Source: Alteromonas lipotrueae
Lineage (GTDB): Bacteria; Pseudomonadota; Gammaproteobacteria; Enterobacterales; Alteromonadaceae
DNA length: 64,000 nucleotides
Assembly (NCBI RefSeq): GCF_019249215.1
Contig: NZ_JAESDI010000006.1
Location: 124,001-188,000, forward strand
Direction of reading: 5' to 3'
Shown in pieces: positions 36,448 to 46,070 of this stretch (positions are counted from its first letter, which is position 1; each line of letters begins with the position of its first letter). A model generated the notes under the pieces. That model ran no database searches and was not told the DNA's origin. It was given only the letters and a program-made list of their open reading frames with translations. A program made the translations under genes and the position numbers.

Positions 36448-38457
36448 ATGTCACATCTTAAAATTATACTTTTGGTAATGTTTTCAAGCTTAGTGTTTAT
36501 TTGTGCTCCTGTTCAGGCTGTAGATAAGGAAGCCAATGGTGAAGATATAAGCGACTTTTTCAAAGCATCTAAGTACAAGTTATTTTCCATAAACCCTTCA
36601 GGCACCGCCGTGGCATTTATCGAGCCTAAAGCAGCCACTTACGACCTTATTATTTATGATTTGAAACGGGGCACTATGGACGACCCAATAACGTTCGAGC
36701 GCCAGCAACTTCAAGTACAGCACCAAAACAAGATAATGAGTTGGGAAACTCATTATAATAAAATTCATGAATTAAAGTGGCTCTCAGATAGCTTTCTTTC
36801 ACTTAAGCAACATTCTAACGGCCGTTTTCACCGTTATGTGCTCGTTGAGTTCGCAGATAGAAGTCAGCAGCCTAATCCGGCTTTTAGACTTTCTTATATT
36901 TCGCAGGAAGGTTATTGGGTAGATACATTACCTAATCAGGCACACAAGGCTATTTTCGCCCGTTATGAATACTCTGATGATTACGATTATTACATCAACT
37001 TATTTAAGCTAGATCTCACTAAAAAGATTTCTGAGTCTAATTTTCGTAGAAAGCTACGACTCAATAAAACGGGGCCAAAACTGCACAACTGGGTGTTCGA
37101 CAGCAAAGGTTGGCGATTGGCTGGAACCAGAACCGTTGATGAAGTCACTGAACTGTTTGCAAGAACGGGAAGCAAACCCAAGAAATACCGTTACAAAGCA
37201 GTGTGGAAGAGCAATGAAGGCGATGTTTTAAAAGTCGTTGGCGGTAATGCAGACAAATTGCTTTTACTCACCAATCACAACAGCGATAAAATCAATTTAC
37301 GTGCCTTCGATATTGAATCTCAACAGTTTACTGAGGTTGTTTTTGAGCACCCCTCTTACGATTTAACTGCTGCCATTAGGCACCCTGAGACGAAAGATAT
37401 CATCGGTGTATCTTTTATTGAAAAAGGCATGGCGAAGCAGGTCTATTTTTCTGATGGCTACAACGCGCTAACATCTCGGCTTAGTAAATCAAGTCAAACG
37501 GAGGGGGTTTATGCGGTAGATATGGATAAGTCGGGGAACAATATTATTTTCGTGGCTGACGACAGCGCAAATCCTGGGCAAACCTATTACTACAACCGCA
37601 CCACTGACAGTTTTAGCCACCTTATTGATTTGTACCCTTGGCTTGCCAAAAAGTCCCTCAGTAAAACAAAGCTATTGCGCTTAGAAGCTGAAGACGGAGT
37701 ATCGCTAGAAGCATTCCTAACCCTTCCAAATAGCGAAAACCCTCCATTGGTGGTTATTCCCCATGGTGGCCCCATAGGCGTGAGTGACTCGCGTCATTAT
37801 TCAGGTAACATACAAGTGTTGGTTGATGCAGGCTTTGCTACACTTCAGGTTAACTACAGAGGTTCTTCAGGGTATGGAAAGGCCTTTAAGCAACAGGGGC
37901 TTCAGCAATGGGGGCGCCTTATTGAAGATGATATTGAGCAAGCTCTCGCTTACACCAAAGAAAATTACGAGGTAAACCCAAACCAGGTCTGTATTGTAGG
38001 GGGCAGCTATGGCGGCTACTCAGCCTTGTACAGTGTTATTCGTTCCCCGCAGCTTTATAAGTGTGCAGCGTCTTTCGCAGGGGTTACTGATCTCGCTTTG
38101 CGATTCCAACGAAGTGATGCCAAAAGCGATGACATGATGCGGGCACTTACAGAAATAATGGGTGATCCCAAAACTCAGCAAGATGAGCTATTTAAATATT
38201 CACCATTGTATCAATTCAAAGATATAACAAAGCCCGTTTTTATTGCCCATGGTACAGACGACAATACGGTTGATATTGAGCATTCTTATCGATTACATTT
38301 TGCGTTAAAAGACCATGGTATAAAACACGATTGGATGGTGATGGATGACGTGGGCCACGGCTTTATAAATCCTGATGATGCGGGGTTGTATTACAATGCA
38401 CTCATTGAGTTTCTTAATACGCATCTTGAAGAAGAACAAACCAATATTAATCACTAA
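36448..38457 (+). CDS. S9-family (prolyl oligopeptidase/acylaminoacyl-peptidase-like) exopeptidase
   Basis: 669 aa with a signal peptide (ending PVQA). An N-terminal beta-propeller (about residues 30-400) gates the C-terminal alpha/beta-hydrolase domain: nucleophile Ser520 in VGGSYGGYSAL, Asp in HGTDDNTV and His in DVGHGF. PHGGP supplies the oxyanion region. A periplasmic peptidase that would trim short peptides, fitting a marine heterotroph. Cotranscribed with the upstream unknown; followed by a strong terminator. Confidence 0.88.
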   Translation: MSHLKIILLVMFSSLVFICAPVQAVDKEANGEDISDFFKASKYKLFSINPSGTAVAFIEPKAATYDLIIYDLKRGTMDDPITFERQQLQVQHQNKIMSWETHYNKIHELKWLSDSFLSLKQHSNGRFHRYVLVEFADRSQQPNPAFRLSYISQEGYWVDTLPNQAHKAIFARYEYSDDYDYYINLFKLDLTKKISESNFRRKLRLNKTGPKLHNWVFDSKGWRLAGTRTVDEVTELFARTGSKPKKYRYKAVWKSNEGDVLKVVGGNADKLLLLTNHNSDKINLRAFDIESQQFTEVVFEHPSYDLTAAIRHPETKDIIGVSFIEKGMAKQVYFSDGYNALTSRLSKSSQTEGVYAVDMDKSGNNIIFVADDSANPGQTYYYNRTTDSFSHLIDLYPWLAKKSLSKTKLLRLEAEDGVSLEAFLTLPNSENPPLVVIPHGGPIGVSDSRHYSGNIQVLVDAGFATLQVNYRGSSGYGKAFKQQGLQQWGRLIEDDIEQALAYTKENYEVNPNQVCIVGGSYGGYSALYSVIRSPQLYKCAASFAGVTDLALRFQRSDAKSDDMMRALTEIMGDPKTQQDELFKYSPLYQFKDITKPVFIAHGTDDNTVDIEHSYRLHFALKDHGIKHDWMVMDDVGHGFINPDDAGLYYNALIEFLNTHLEEEQTNINH

Positions 38458-38476
38458 GCATCTACCCGAGCTTGAG

Positions 38477-38511
38477 CACGGGTTATCGTTATCAAGATAA
38501 CCCGTGTTTTT
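38477..38511 (+). terminator. Terminator after the S9 peptidase
   Basis: Perfect 11-bp stem CACGGGTTATC/GATAACCCGTG with an 8-base loop, followed by TTTTT. Confidence 0.92.
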
Positions 38512-38666
38512 CAGCGGTTTCACATTAGCCTTTTCTACTTCATTTTTTTCCATTTTAAATCAATGCCCTTGGCAAGTGTTTTGCTTTCTTTCGTTTTAAT
38601 TTGCAATATAAACCGAGTGTCTTGCAGTAAAGTCGGATATAACCAAAAACACATTGAGGAATGGGC

Positions 38667-39806
38667 ATGGTGAACAACAAACTCAAACGCCGAGAGTTTA
38701 TACAAGGTATTGGCGCAGGAACGTTAGCAGCATCACTTGCAGCGTGCGCTACATCAGCAACTAAAACCTCAACAAACCACGTGTTTCAGCGCCCATTTTC
38801 TCGTAGGCCCATGGTGGCGCCTAAAATTTCTGCCAATAATATCGTTACCGAAATAGTGGGGCATCGTCCTTATAGACCTGAAGGCTTTGTGGTAAAAAGC
38901 GAAGCATTCGGGAATAAAACATTGGTGCACAATTACGGGCATGGTGGTGGGGGGATTTCCCTATCATGGGGCTCTTCGGCACTGGCAGTGAATGAAGTTG
39001 CTAATTTTGAAACTAAAGAAGCAGCTATTATCGGTAGCGGGGTGATGGGGTTAACCACAGCCCGTTTGCTGCAAGAAGCGGGTTGGAAGGTGACTTTGTA
39101 CACTAAATCTATGCCGCGCTTTACTACTTCACAAGTAGCAGGTGGAGAATGGGGGCCATATAGTGTGCACGACCCATTAATATCTAGCAGCACGTTTAAA
39201 ACCCAATTGCAGCAAGCAGCAAAAATAGCACACAGCACCTTTGCGAAGATGGTGGGGAAGGACTACGGCATTCAATGGAAAGAGTTATATACCGCCGGAA
39301 ACACAAAGCCTGATAGTGAAGGGCTTTTTCGGCGATACTACCCTTATACACAAGTGTATGGGCCTGAGCAGCACCCATTTCCAACCGATTACTGCATTTC
39401 ATCTGCCACTATGCTGGTGGAAACCACCACCTTTTTAAGGCGCTTAGTAACTGATATTCGATTATCGGGTGGTGAGTTTGTGATACGTGAATTTACCAGC
39501 CAAGACGATATACACTCATTAGCTGAGCCAATTGTATTCAACTGCACAGGTTTAGGCTCAAGAGCGTTGTTTAACGATGAAGGTATTATGCCAGCTAAAG
39601 GACAGTTGGTGTTGTTACCGCCAGACCCCGCCGTCGATTACCTTACGGTAGGTGGCGGTTCTGACGTTTTGTATATGTTCTCTAGAAACGACTATATGAT
39701 ATTAGGCGGAACCTTTAAACTGAACGATTGGACTACCGAACCCGATCCTATCGAGACGGCAAGGATCATCAGCGAAAGCCAAGCTTTCTTCTCTTCTATT
39801 ACTTAA
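38667..39806 (+). CDS. Tat-exported D-amino-acid-oxidase-like protein, circularly permuted
   Basis: 379 aa from ATG 38667 (GAGGA correctly spaced; ATG 38661 would abut it). The N-terminus KRREFIQGIGAG...LAAC is a Tat signal ending in a lipobox (Cys27). The motifs that close a normal D-amino-acid oxidase, GHRPYRP (65-71) and HNYGHGGGGISLSWG (88-102), come before the FAD-binding IIGSGVMGL (121-129). The order then continues as in the canonical enzyme (GGEWGP, FNCTGLGSRAL, GQLVLLP, GGTFKLNDW) and stops where the usual GFRPxRP segment would begin. It would oxidise D-amino acids or a related imino acid in the periplasm; substrate unknown. Confidence 0.85.
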   Translation: MVNNKLKRREFIQGIGAGTLAASLAACATSATKTSTNHVFQRPFSRRPMVAPKISANNIVTEIVGHRPYRPEGFVVKSEAFGNKTLVHNYGHGGGGISLSWGSSALAVNEVANFETKEAAIIGSGVMGLTTARLLQEAGWKVTLYTKSMPRFTTSQVAGGEWGPYSVHDPLISSSTFKTQLQQAAKIAHSTFAKMVGKDYGIQWKELYTAGNTKPDSEGLFRRYYPYTQVYGPEQHPFPTDYCISSATMLVETTTFLRRLVTDIRLSGGEFVIREFTSQDDIHSLAEPIVFNCTGLGSRALFNDEGIMPAKGQLVLLPPDPAVDYLTVGGGSDVLYMFSRNDYMILGGTFKLNDWTTEPDPIETARIISESQAFFSSIT

Positions 39807-39927
39807 CAATAACCGTTAGCAAGCGCGTATGCGAGACTTGATATAGAGAATTGATATCGAGAAGATAAACAGAAATATGCTGTTTAAAATGACTCGCTAA
39901 AATTAAACATCTAAATTTGGAAAATAC

Positions 39928-40983
39928 GTGAAATTCATAAGTACTTTACTGCTTATTTTGATAGTAAGTGGCTGTCAGGCTCATCAAAACGCGCAAGAAC
40001 ACAGTCAAAAACAAAAGCAAGCTCAGCAAGACATTCAATCATCAATAAATACTATTTCACCGGCTTTTGAACTTATTACCTTAGGTGACACGGGCGGTAT
40101 TGAAGATGGAAACCTAAGTTCGTTTTTATTGCGCAGCGTAGAAGATGAGAACTTTATTAGCTTAGACGCAGGCTCTTTAGTGAACGGCATTAACGTGGCG
40201 CTTGAAAACAAAGCTTTTGATAGCTTAACTACCACACCAGACCCTTCGTTAAACCCAAACGGTAATATTCTGCATCATCATGTTAAAGCTTACTTACTTA
40301 GCCATGGTCACCTCGATCACGTCGTTGGACTTTTAATTGCATCCCCTGATGACAGCAGTAAGCCTATTTATGCGCTTTCGTCGGTAAATCAAACCATGAG
40401 CGATACTTATTTTAACTGGCAGGCATGGGCCAATTTCACCAACCGTGGTATCGCGCCAATGTTAAATAAGTACGAGGTTATCGACTTAACGCCTCAGAAA
40501 ACGGTAGAAATTAAAGACACAGCACTTAGCGTTACGGCGTTTAGTTTAAGCCATCCATTAGAGTCCACCGCATTTGTGATTGAGCATAATAACGATATGT
40601 TTGTGTATTTTGGTGATACCGGGCCTGATGAAGTAGAAAAGCAAGGAAAGCTAGATGCAGTGTGGCGTTATCTCGCAAAGCAAATGCAGCATAAAACCCT
40701 TCGCGGTATTTCCATTGAAGTCTCGTTCGACAACACACGGCCTGATAATCTGTTATTTGGCCACCTTACGCCTAAATGGTTGATGCAAGAACTCACAACG
40801 TTTCATGCATTGGTAGAAGACAAAGAACAACTTAGCAATATGAAGGTTATCATCAGCCACATAAAATACAGCTTAAAGCGAGGCACAGATCCGCGAGCAG
40901 TTATTGCACAGGAATTAGAAAGTGCTAATGCACTAGGCTTTAACTTTATATTAGCGAAACAAGGGCAAGTGCTAGCGTTATAA
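39928..40983 (+). CDS. cpdP: Class II cyclic-nucleotide phosphodiesterase, lipoprotein
   Basis: 351 aa, GTG start. Lipobox VSGC (Cys about 16). The class II 3',5'-cyclic-AMP phosphodiesterase signature HGHLDHVVGL is present near residue 128, with later metal/active-site stretches LSHPLESTAFVI, YFGDTGPDE, SIEVSFDN and LFGHLTP. It resembles the periplasmic Aliivibrio fischeri CpdP, which lets cells use extracellular cAMP as a phosphate, carbon or nitrogen source. The next genes encode a transporter and nucleoside hydrolase, consistent with nucleotide scavenging. Confidence 0.88.
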   Translation: MKFISTLLLILIVSGCQAHQNAQEHSQKQKQAQQDIQSSINTISPAFELITLGDTGGIEDGNLSSFLLRSVEDENFISLDAGSLVNGINVALENKAFDSLTTTPDPSLNPNGNILHHHVKAYLLSHGHLDHVVGLLIASPDDSSKPIYALSSVNQTMSDTYFNWQAWANFTNRGIAPMLNKYEVIDLTPQKTVEIKDTALSVTAFSLSHPLESTAFVIEHNNDMFVYFGDTGPDEVEKQGKLDAVWRYLAKQMQHKTLRGISIEVSFDNTRPDNLLFGHLTPKWLMQELTTFHALVEDKEQLSNMKVIISHIKYSLKRGTDPRAVIAQELESANALGFNFILAKQGQVLAL

Positions 40984-41083
40984 AATGATTTTTTGACTAA
41001 ATGGTCAATATTTTTATGGAGAGCATTGTTGTTTCAGTTCTAACTCGGTATAAAAGAGTATTACTAGCACCTAGGTCTAAGAA

Positions 41084-42265
41084 TTGAATCGACTTTTACT
41101 TACCGCAATAGGGTTCATTAGCTACATGATAATGTCGGGTTTACTCACCCAAATTGGCGTTATTTTGAATGCGGTATCGTCTTCGCTAAATGCCACGCCA
41201 GCGGCAACCGTCGGCGTGTTTTCATGGCTAACTGGTGGCGCACTGTGCGGTACATTCGCATCACTATTCTTGTACGCTCGCCATTCGCTAAAGCAAGTAC
41301 TTATAGCTAATTACACGCTATTTTTGGCGATCATGCTGGTATTGGTCGTCGTGGCGCCTACTTCCTATTGGCCGCTTGCAATAGTGCTTTGGGGGCTTGG
41401 TGTAGGCTGTGGTTGTGGGCTTGCTGGTGGGGCAGTCATTTTATCCAAGATTTATCATGAAGCAAAAAGAGCTTCGGCATTTTTAGCCACCGACTGCGCG
41501 TTCAGTGCTGCGGGGTTTATCTTTCCTTCTTTAGCTGCCGTAATCATTGCCGCGCAAGTAGATTGGGTTTATAGCTTTGGGGTTGTGGGGGCGTTGGCAC
41601 TAGTACTTTGGGCAACCTTATTTTTTGTTCGCTTTCCTGCCACTGAGGCAGACGATACTAACGCGGCATCGGCATTGTCACAATTTAAACGGGTATTAAC
41701 CCCTAGGGTGTGTTTAATTGCCGTGGGCGTTTGTACTTATTTAATGGCCCAAACTACTTTTCTTACTTGGTCTCCAAATTACTTACAACACACGTTCGGG
41801 GTAAGCGAAAAAATATCGGCGCAGGCCGTTGGGAATTATTGGGGTATGTCTATTTTCGGATTAATTACCGCAGCTATTTTTGTGAATAAAATTCCGCAGC
41901 GCTCGTTATTGATGTTGGTAACCGTGTTAGCAAGCCTGATCACTTTCACATTTATGTTAGCTTCCTCTGCGGAGTGGTTTCTCTTAACCAGTTACCTATT
42001 TGGGTTAACCACTACCTGCATATATAAAATTGCGATATCTGTTGGTTCTCAGCAGCTAACTTCAGCGCCCGCTGTGCTCGTCACCTTTTTATTATTCAGT
42101 GGCAACGTAGGCAGTACAATTGCACCCATGTTATCTGGTTGGGTGGTGCAGCTATTTGGCGTACAAAGCGCGATTATTATGACATGGGTTGGCTACACCT
42201 TTGTGGCGCTTGTGTTTGGTTTTTGTTTATTTTTGGAAAAACGTGAGCTGCGTGCCCACGCGTAA
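41084..42265 (+). CDS. MFS transporter (TsgA-like)
   Basis: 393 aa with about 12 hydrophobic segments in two six-helix halves, and conserved Gly-rich helices (LWGLGVGCGCGLAGG). The sequence resembles the TsgA/fucose-permease-like branch of the major facilitator superfamily. TTG start at 41084. It ends 10 bases before the nucleoside hydrolase start, so a nucleoside or nucleobase substrate is a reasonable inference. Confidence 0.7.
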   Translation: MNRLLLTAIGFISYMIMSGLLTQIGVILNAVSSSLNATPAATVGVFSWLTGGALCGTFASLFLYARHSLKQVLIANYTLFLAIMLVLVVVAPTSYWPLAIVLWGLGVGCGCGLAGGAVILSKIYHEAKRASAFLATDCAFSAAGFIFPSLAAVIIAAQVDWVYSFGVVGALALVLWATLFFVRFPATEADDTNAASALSQFKRVLTPRVCLIAVGVCTYLMAQTTFLTWSPNYLQHTFGVSEKISAQAVGNYWGMSIFGLITAAIFVNKIPQRSLLMLVTVLASLITFTFMLASSAEWFLLTSYLFGLTTTCIYKIAISVGSQQLTSAPAVLVTFLLFSGNVGSTIAPMLSGWVVQLFGVQSAIIMTWVGYTFVALVFGFCLFLEKRELRAHA

Positions 42266-42275
42266 GGAATTAAAA

Positions 42276-43241
42276 ATGGAAAAGATTATTTTTGATACCG
42301 ATCCAGGTATTGATGACGCTATGGCGATTTTGTTTGCACAGGCAAGCGCCGATATTGATTTGGTGGCCATTACTACAGGCTTCGGTAATGCGAATATCGA
42401 CACCGCCACGCGTAATGCCTTGTACCTTAAAAAGCGCTTTAATTTAAGCGCAGATGTGGCCCGTGGTGCAAAAGAACCATTAGTCATTCCGGTAGACGAG
42501 CCTGCCGATTTTGTACATGGCGATAACGGCTTGGGCAACGTCGATATTGATGAAACCGACTTACCAAGTGAAGTGTCACTTGCCGCTCACGATTATATTA
42601 TCGAGAAGGTGAAAGCAAACCCCGGTGAAATCACGTTAGTAGCCGTTGGCCGTATGACTAACTTAGCGCTGGCACTTCGAAAATGTCCTGAGATTATTAA
42701 TTTAGTGAAGCGTGTGGTGATCATGGGCGGTGCATTTGGTTACCATGGTAATACAGGAAACGTGAGCCCCTTTGCTGAAGCCAATATTATTGGCGACCCT
42801 CATGCCGCCGACGAAGTCCTTACCGCTGACTGGTCGGTAACCGCAGTGGGGCTTGATGTCACTAAAAAGGTGATAATGAGTAACGACTACTTAGCAAGCC
42901 TTGCTGAGTGTTCGCCTAAATATGGGTCTTTCATTTATGATATCACTCGCTTTTATGCCAATTTCCATCAAGAAACAGACCAAGTTGATGGCATATACGT
43001 GCACGATTCATCAGCGATTATGCAGGTGATTGCGCCACAATTGTTTGAAACGGTAGAGGGGCCAATTCGTGTGATCACAGAAGGGCCTGCCATAGGTCAT
43101 ACTATGCAAAAAACGGTAGCAAAGCGTTTCCCTATCGACGAGTGGGCCAATTATCCTGCGCAATCGGTTTGTTCAGATGTGGATGTAGATGCCTATTTGG
43201 CCAAGTATAAAGATATACTTAGCCAAGCGGCTTTTGACTAA
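42276..43241 (+). CDS. Inosine/uridine-preferring nucleoside hydrolase
   Basis: 321 aa from ATG 42276 (AAGGAA 6 bases before). Hydrolyses ribonucleosides to base and ribose. The calcium-binding DTDPGIDDAMAI (residues 7-18) that defines the family, HGDNGLGN, GGAFGYHGN (substrate loop) and the DxHDSSA-type VHDSSAIM near residue 240 (catalytic His) are intact. It follows the MFS gene directly and converges, 20 bases apart, on an 8-oxoguanine deaminase gene, forming a purine-salvage module. Confidence 0.92.
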   Translation: MEKIIFDTDPGIDDAMAILFAQASADIDLVAITTGFGNANIDTATRNALYLKKRFNLSADVARGAKEPLVIPVDEPADFVHGDNGLGNVDIDETDLPSEVSLAAHDYIIEKVKANPGEITLVAVGRMTNLALALRKCPEIINLVKRVVIMGGAFGYHGNTGNVSPFAEANIIGDPHAADEVLTADWSVTAVGLDVTKKVIMSNDYLASLAECSPKYGSFIYDITRFYANFHQETDQVDGIYVHDSSAIMQVIAPQLFETVEGPIRVITEGPAIGHTMQKTVAKRFPIDEWANYPAQSVCSDVDVDAYLAKYKDILSQAAFD

Positions 43242-43261
43242 CGGGTTGCTAAGTTACTAAA

Positions 43262-44671
43262 TTAACTGACAAGTTTCGCCGCCACTGCACGGTGGCGCGC
43301 CATTAGCGTTTGGGTATCTAACCCAATAATTTGCCCTGCTTTTACCCGCCATTTTCCGCCAATCATTACCTGTTCGGCTTTATCTGCTCCGCATAACAAT
43401 AGTGCAGATATAGGGTCGTGACTGCCACTAAAACGCAGCTCATCGAGTTTGAAAAAGGCAAGGTCGGCTTGTTTGCCCACGGCAATTTCGCCTATGTCAC
43501 AGCGGCCTATAAGCGATGCAGAACCCTTAGTCGCCCAGCCTAGAATTAACTCTGGGGTGATTTTTGCTGCACCATACTTTAAGCGCTGTAAGTAAAGTGC
43601 TTGGCGGGCTTCGTACATCATATTCGATGCATCGTTAGAGGCTGAACCATCTACACCCAAGCCAATGGGGGCACCCGCTTCAATCAGTTCAAGGGTAGGG
43701 CACATGCCGGAGGCTAAGCGCATGTTTGAAACCGGACAATGCGTTATGCCTGTGCCCGCTGCGCCCAAGCGGCGAATTTCATCTTTGTTAAAATGAATAC
43801 CATGAGCCAACCATGTTCTATCGCTTAACCAGCCCACACTTTCTAAGTAATCGACGGTGCGCATGCCAAACATCTTCAAACAGAAGTCTTCTTCATCTAA
43901 GGTTTCAGCGAGATGAGTATGCAAACGTACATCTTCGTCTATTGCCATTTGCGCGCTGTCGGCCATAATTTCCCTAGTAACCGAAAACGGAGAGCAGGGC
44001 GCTAGAGCTATTTGCATCCACGCGCCGTCACCACGTTCATGGTAGGTGTCTATTAGCCGTTGGCTGTCTTTTAGTATTGCATCACCACTTTGCACCGTGT
44101 GCCTAGGGGGCAGTCCACCTTCATCTTCACCCAAGCTCATGGAGCCTCGAGTAAGAAGGGCGCGCATGCCCATACGCTTTACCGAGTCTACTTGCACATC
44201 TATGGCATCTTCCATACCGGTTGGGAACAAATAGTGATGATCGGTCGTGGTAGTACATCCAGACAGCAACAATTCAGCTAACGCCACATCGCAGGCTAGC
44301 GACAACGCATCGGGGGTAAGCTTTGCCCAAACTGGGTATAAGGTTTTAAGCCATGGAAATAGCGGCTGATTGACCACAGGCGCCCATGCGCGGGTGAGGG
44401 TTTGGTAAAAGTGGTGGTGAGTATTAATAAGCCCCGGAAGCATAACCAATTGAGAGGCATCTTCTGTTGCATCGATAGGCGTTACTGGTGTTTTTCCCGC
44501 CCCTACAAGCTCAACAATTTTATTGTCTTGCACCACAATGCCGCCTGCAGCATCGAGCTCGTTGCCGGTGAAAACGGCTTGCGGGTTTTTAATCCAAAGT
44601 GATTTAGATTTAGATGAAGGTTTAACTTGAGGCTTATCTTGAGGCTTAAATAAGGACGACAATTCAGACAT
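43262..44671 (-). CDS. 8-oxoguanine deaminase / purine amidohydrolase
   Basis: 469 aa amidohydrolase. Metal-binding motifs: NTHHHFYQTL (HxH), HTHLAETLDE, LAHGIHF and GLGVDGSASND. The YQTLTRAW...LFPWLKTLYPVWAKL segment is characteristic of the 8-oxoguanine deaminases (Pseudomonas Pa0142 type, from memory). It converts 8-oxoguanine, possibly also guanine or isocytosine, to uric-acid-type products with ammonia release. GGAG 9 bases before the ATG. Convergent with the nucleoside hydrolase gene. Confidence 0.83.
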   Translation of the reverse strand: MSELSSLFKPQDKPQVKPSSKSKSLWIKNPQAVFTGNELDAAGGIVVQDNKIVELVGAGKTPVTPIDATEDASQLVMLPGLINTHHHFYQTLTRAWAPVVNQPLFPWLKTLYPVWAKLTPDALSLACDVALAELLLSGCTTTTDHHYLFPTGMEDAIDVQVDSVKRMGMRALLTRGSMSLGEDEGGLPPRHTVQSGDAILKDSQRLIDTYHERGDGAWMQIALAPCSPFSVTREIMADSAQMAIDEDVRLHTHLAETLDEEDFCLKMFGMRTVDYLESVGWLSDRTWLAHGIHFNKDEIRRLGAAGTGITHCPVSNMRLASGMCPTLELIEAGAPIGLGVDGSASNDASNMMYEARQALYLQRLKYGAAKITPELILGWATKGSASLIGRCDIGEIAVGKQADLAFFKLDELRFSGSHDPISALLLCGADKAEQVMIGGKWRVKAGQIIGLDTQTLMARHRAVAAKLVS

Positions 44672-44950
44672 AACTTGGCTCCATAAAATAATAAAATTAA
44701 AGATGCCAGCTCAGTTATGCCCTGTCTGCTGATCCAGGGAGCGTTTGTTTTACAAGTCTTTGCTAATTAACACTGCTAATAAACAAAGACTATTAACGAT
44801 TAACGCAATATAGGATTGTAATGCTAATGCATTTTAGGTTCGATTTAAAGCCCTTCTACGAAGGGAGGATTGTACTGTTGTGGTATTACGCTAAACTTCA
44901 TTTTAGCTGTTACATTAAAAGCAGCAGCCTAATGGAGAGATGGAAACCAC

Positions 44951-45883
44951 ATGCCTGACAATAAATTTAGACTAGTTACTCGAAGCGACTTTGACGGATT
45001 AGTTTGTGCCGTTCTTTTGAAAGACTTAGGTCTCATCGATGATATTTTATTTGTGCATCCAAAAGATATGCAAGACGGTAAAATAGATATTACCGAAAGT
45101 GATATAACCACTAATCTGCCTTATGTGGCAGGCTGTCACATCGCGTTCGACCATCATCTCAGTGAAACAGTGCGAAACGCGAGTGATATTAAAAATCATG
45201 TTATCGACCCTGATGCGCCTTCTGCTGCGCGAGTGGTATACGACTATTATGGCGGCGCAGAAAAGTTTCCTAATATCTCCCTTGAAATGATGGAGGCCGT
45301 AGACAAAGGTGATGCCGCGCAGTTTTCCGAGGAAGAAATATTAGAGCCAACCGATTGGGTATTGATGAACTTCATTATGGATGCGCGTACTGGTTTAGGT
45401 CGTTTCCGTGATTTCAAAATTTCGAATTATCAGCTAATGATGAAATTGATTGATGCTTGTAAAGACAAGAGCATTGAAGACATTCTGGAAATAGAAGATG
45501 TTGCCGAGCGTGTTGCTTTGTATCACGAGCACAATGAGCTAGCGAAAGTGCAATTGGCTAAATGTGCAACTGTTCACAAGAACCTTGTTGTGCTTGATTT
45601 AACAGAAGAAGAAACCATTTACGCTACAAATCGCTTTGTTATTTATGCCATGTACTCCGACTGTAATATCTCTATTCATAAAATGTGGGGTATTAAGAAG
45701 CAAAATGTGGTTTTCGCTATTGGTAAATCAATCACGAACCGCACTTCAAACACGAACGTAGGTGAACTATGCCTTAAGTATGGAGGTGGTGGTCATTTGA
45801 ACGCCGGTACGTGCCAAGTAGAAAGCAGTAGAGCGGAAGCCGTTCTAGACGAGATAATTGACACTATCACGTCTGATGGTTAA
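44951..45883 (+). CDS. DHH/DHHA1 phosphoesterase (exopolyphosphatase-like)
   Basis: 310 aa. Motifs TRSDFDGLVCAVLL, AFDHH and the DHHA1 GGGGHLNAG near the C-terminus define the DHH family of manganese phosphoesterases, which includes nanoRNases (NrnA), cyclic-dinucleotide hydrolases and pyrophosphatases. The true substrate cannot be told. The gene is isolated, with GGAGA upstream, and is annotated in relatives as exopolyphosphatase-like. Confidence 0.82.
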   Translation: MPDNKFRLVTRSDFDGLVCAVLLKDLGLIDDILFVHPKDMQDGKIDITESDITTNLPYVAGCHIAFDHHLSETVRNASDIKNHVIDPDAPSAARVVYDYYGGAEKFPNISLEMMEAVDKGDAAQFSEEEILEPTDWVLMNFIMDARTGLGRFRDFKISNYQLMMKLIDACKDKSIEDILEIEDVAERVALYHEHNELAKVQLAKCATVHKNLVVLDLTEEETIYATNRFVIYAMYSDCNISIHKMWGIKKQNVVFAIGKSITNRTSNTNVGELCLKYGGGGHLNAGTCQVESSRAEAVLDEIIDTITSDG

Positions 45884-46070
45884 TCCATACCAATAAAAGT
45901 ACGCTGGGGGGGATGTTAAAAATCATTGGTAACGCACCCTGGCTTTCCCCTCGAATACATATCTATAAAAACAAACAATCCAATATCTGGTTAGCGCTTA
46001 TTGCATACCTATCTTGCTGTGTTTACTCTATTTTAACAATTGAGCGTAATGACTAAAATAGGAAGTAAGT

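Noticed and set aside
44672..44950. Purine riboswitch before the 8-oxoguanine deaminase
   Set aside because: The leader has no recognisable purine aptamer pattern of paired arms and conserved loops.
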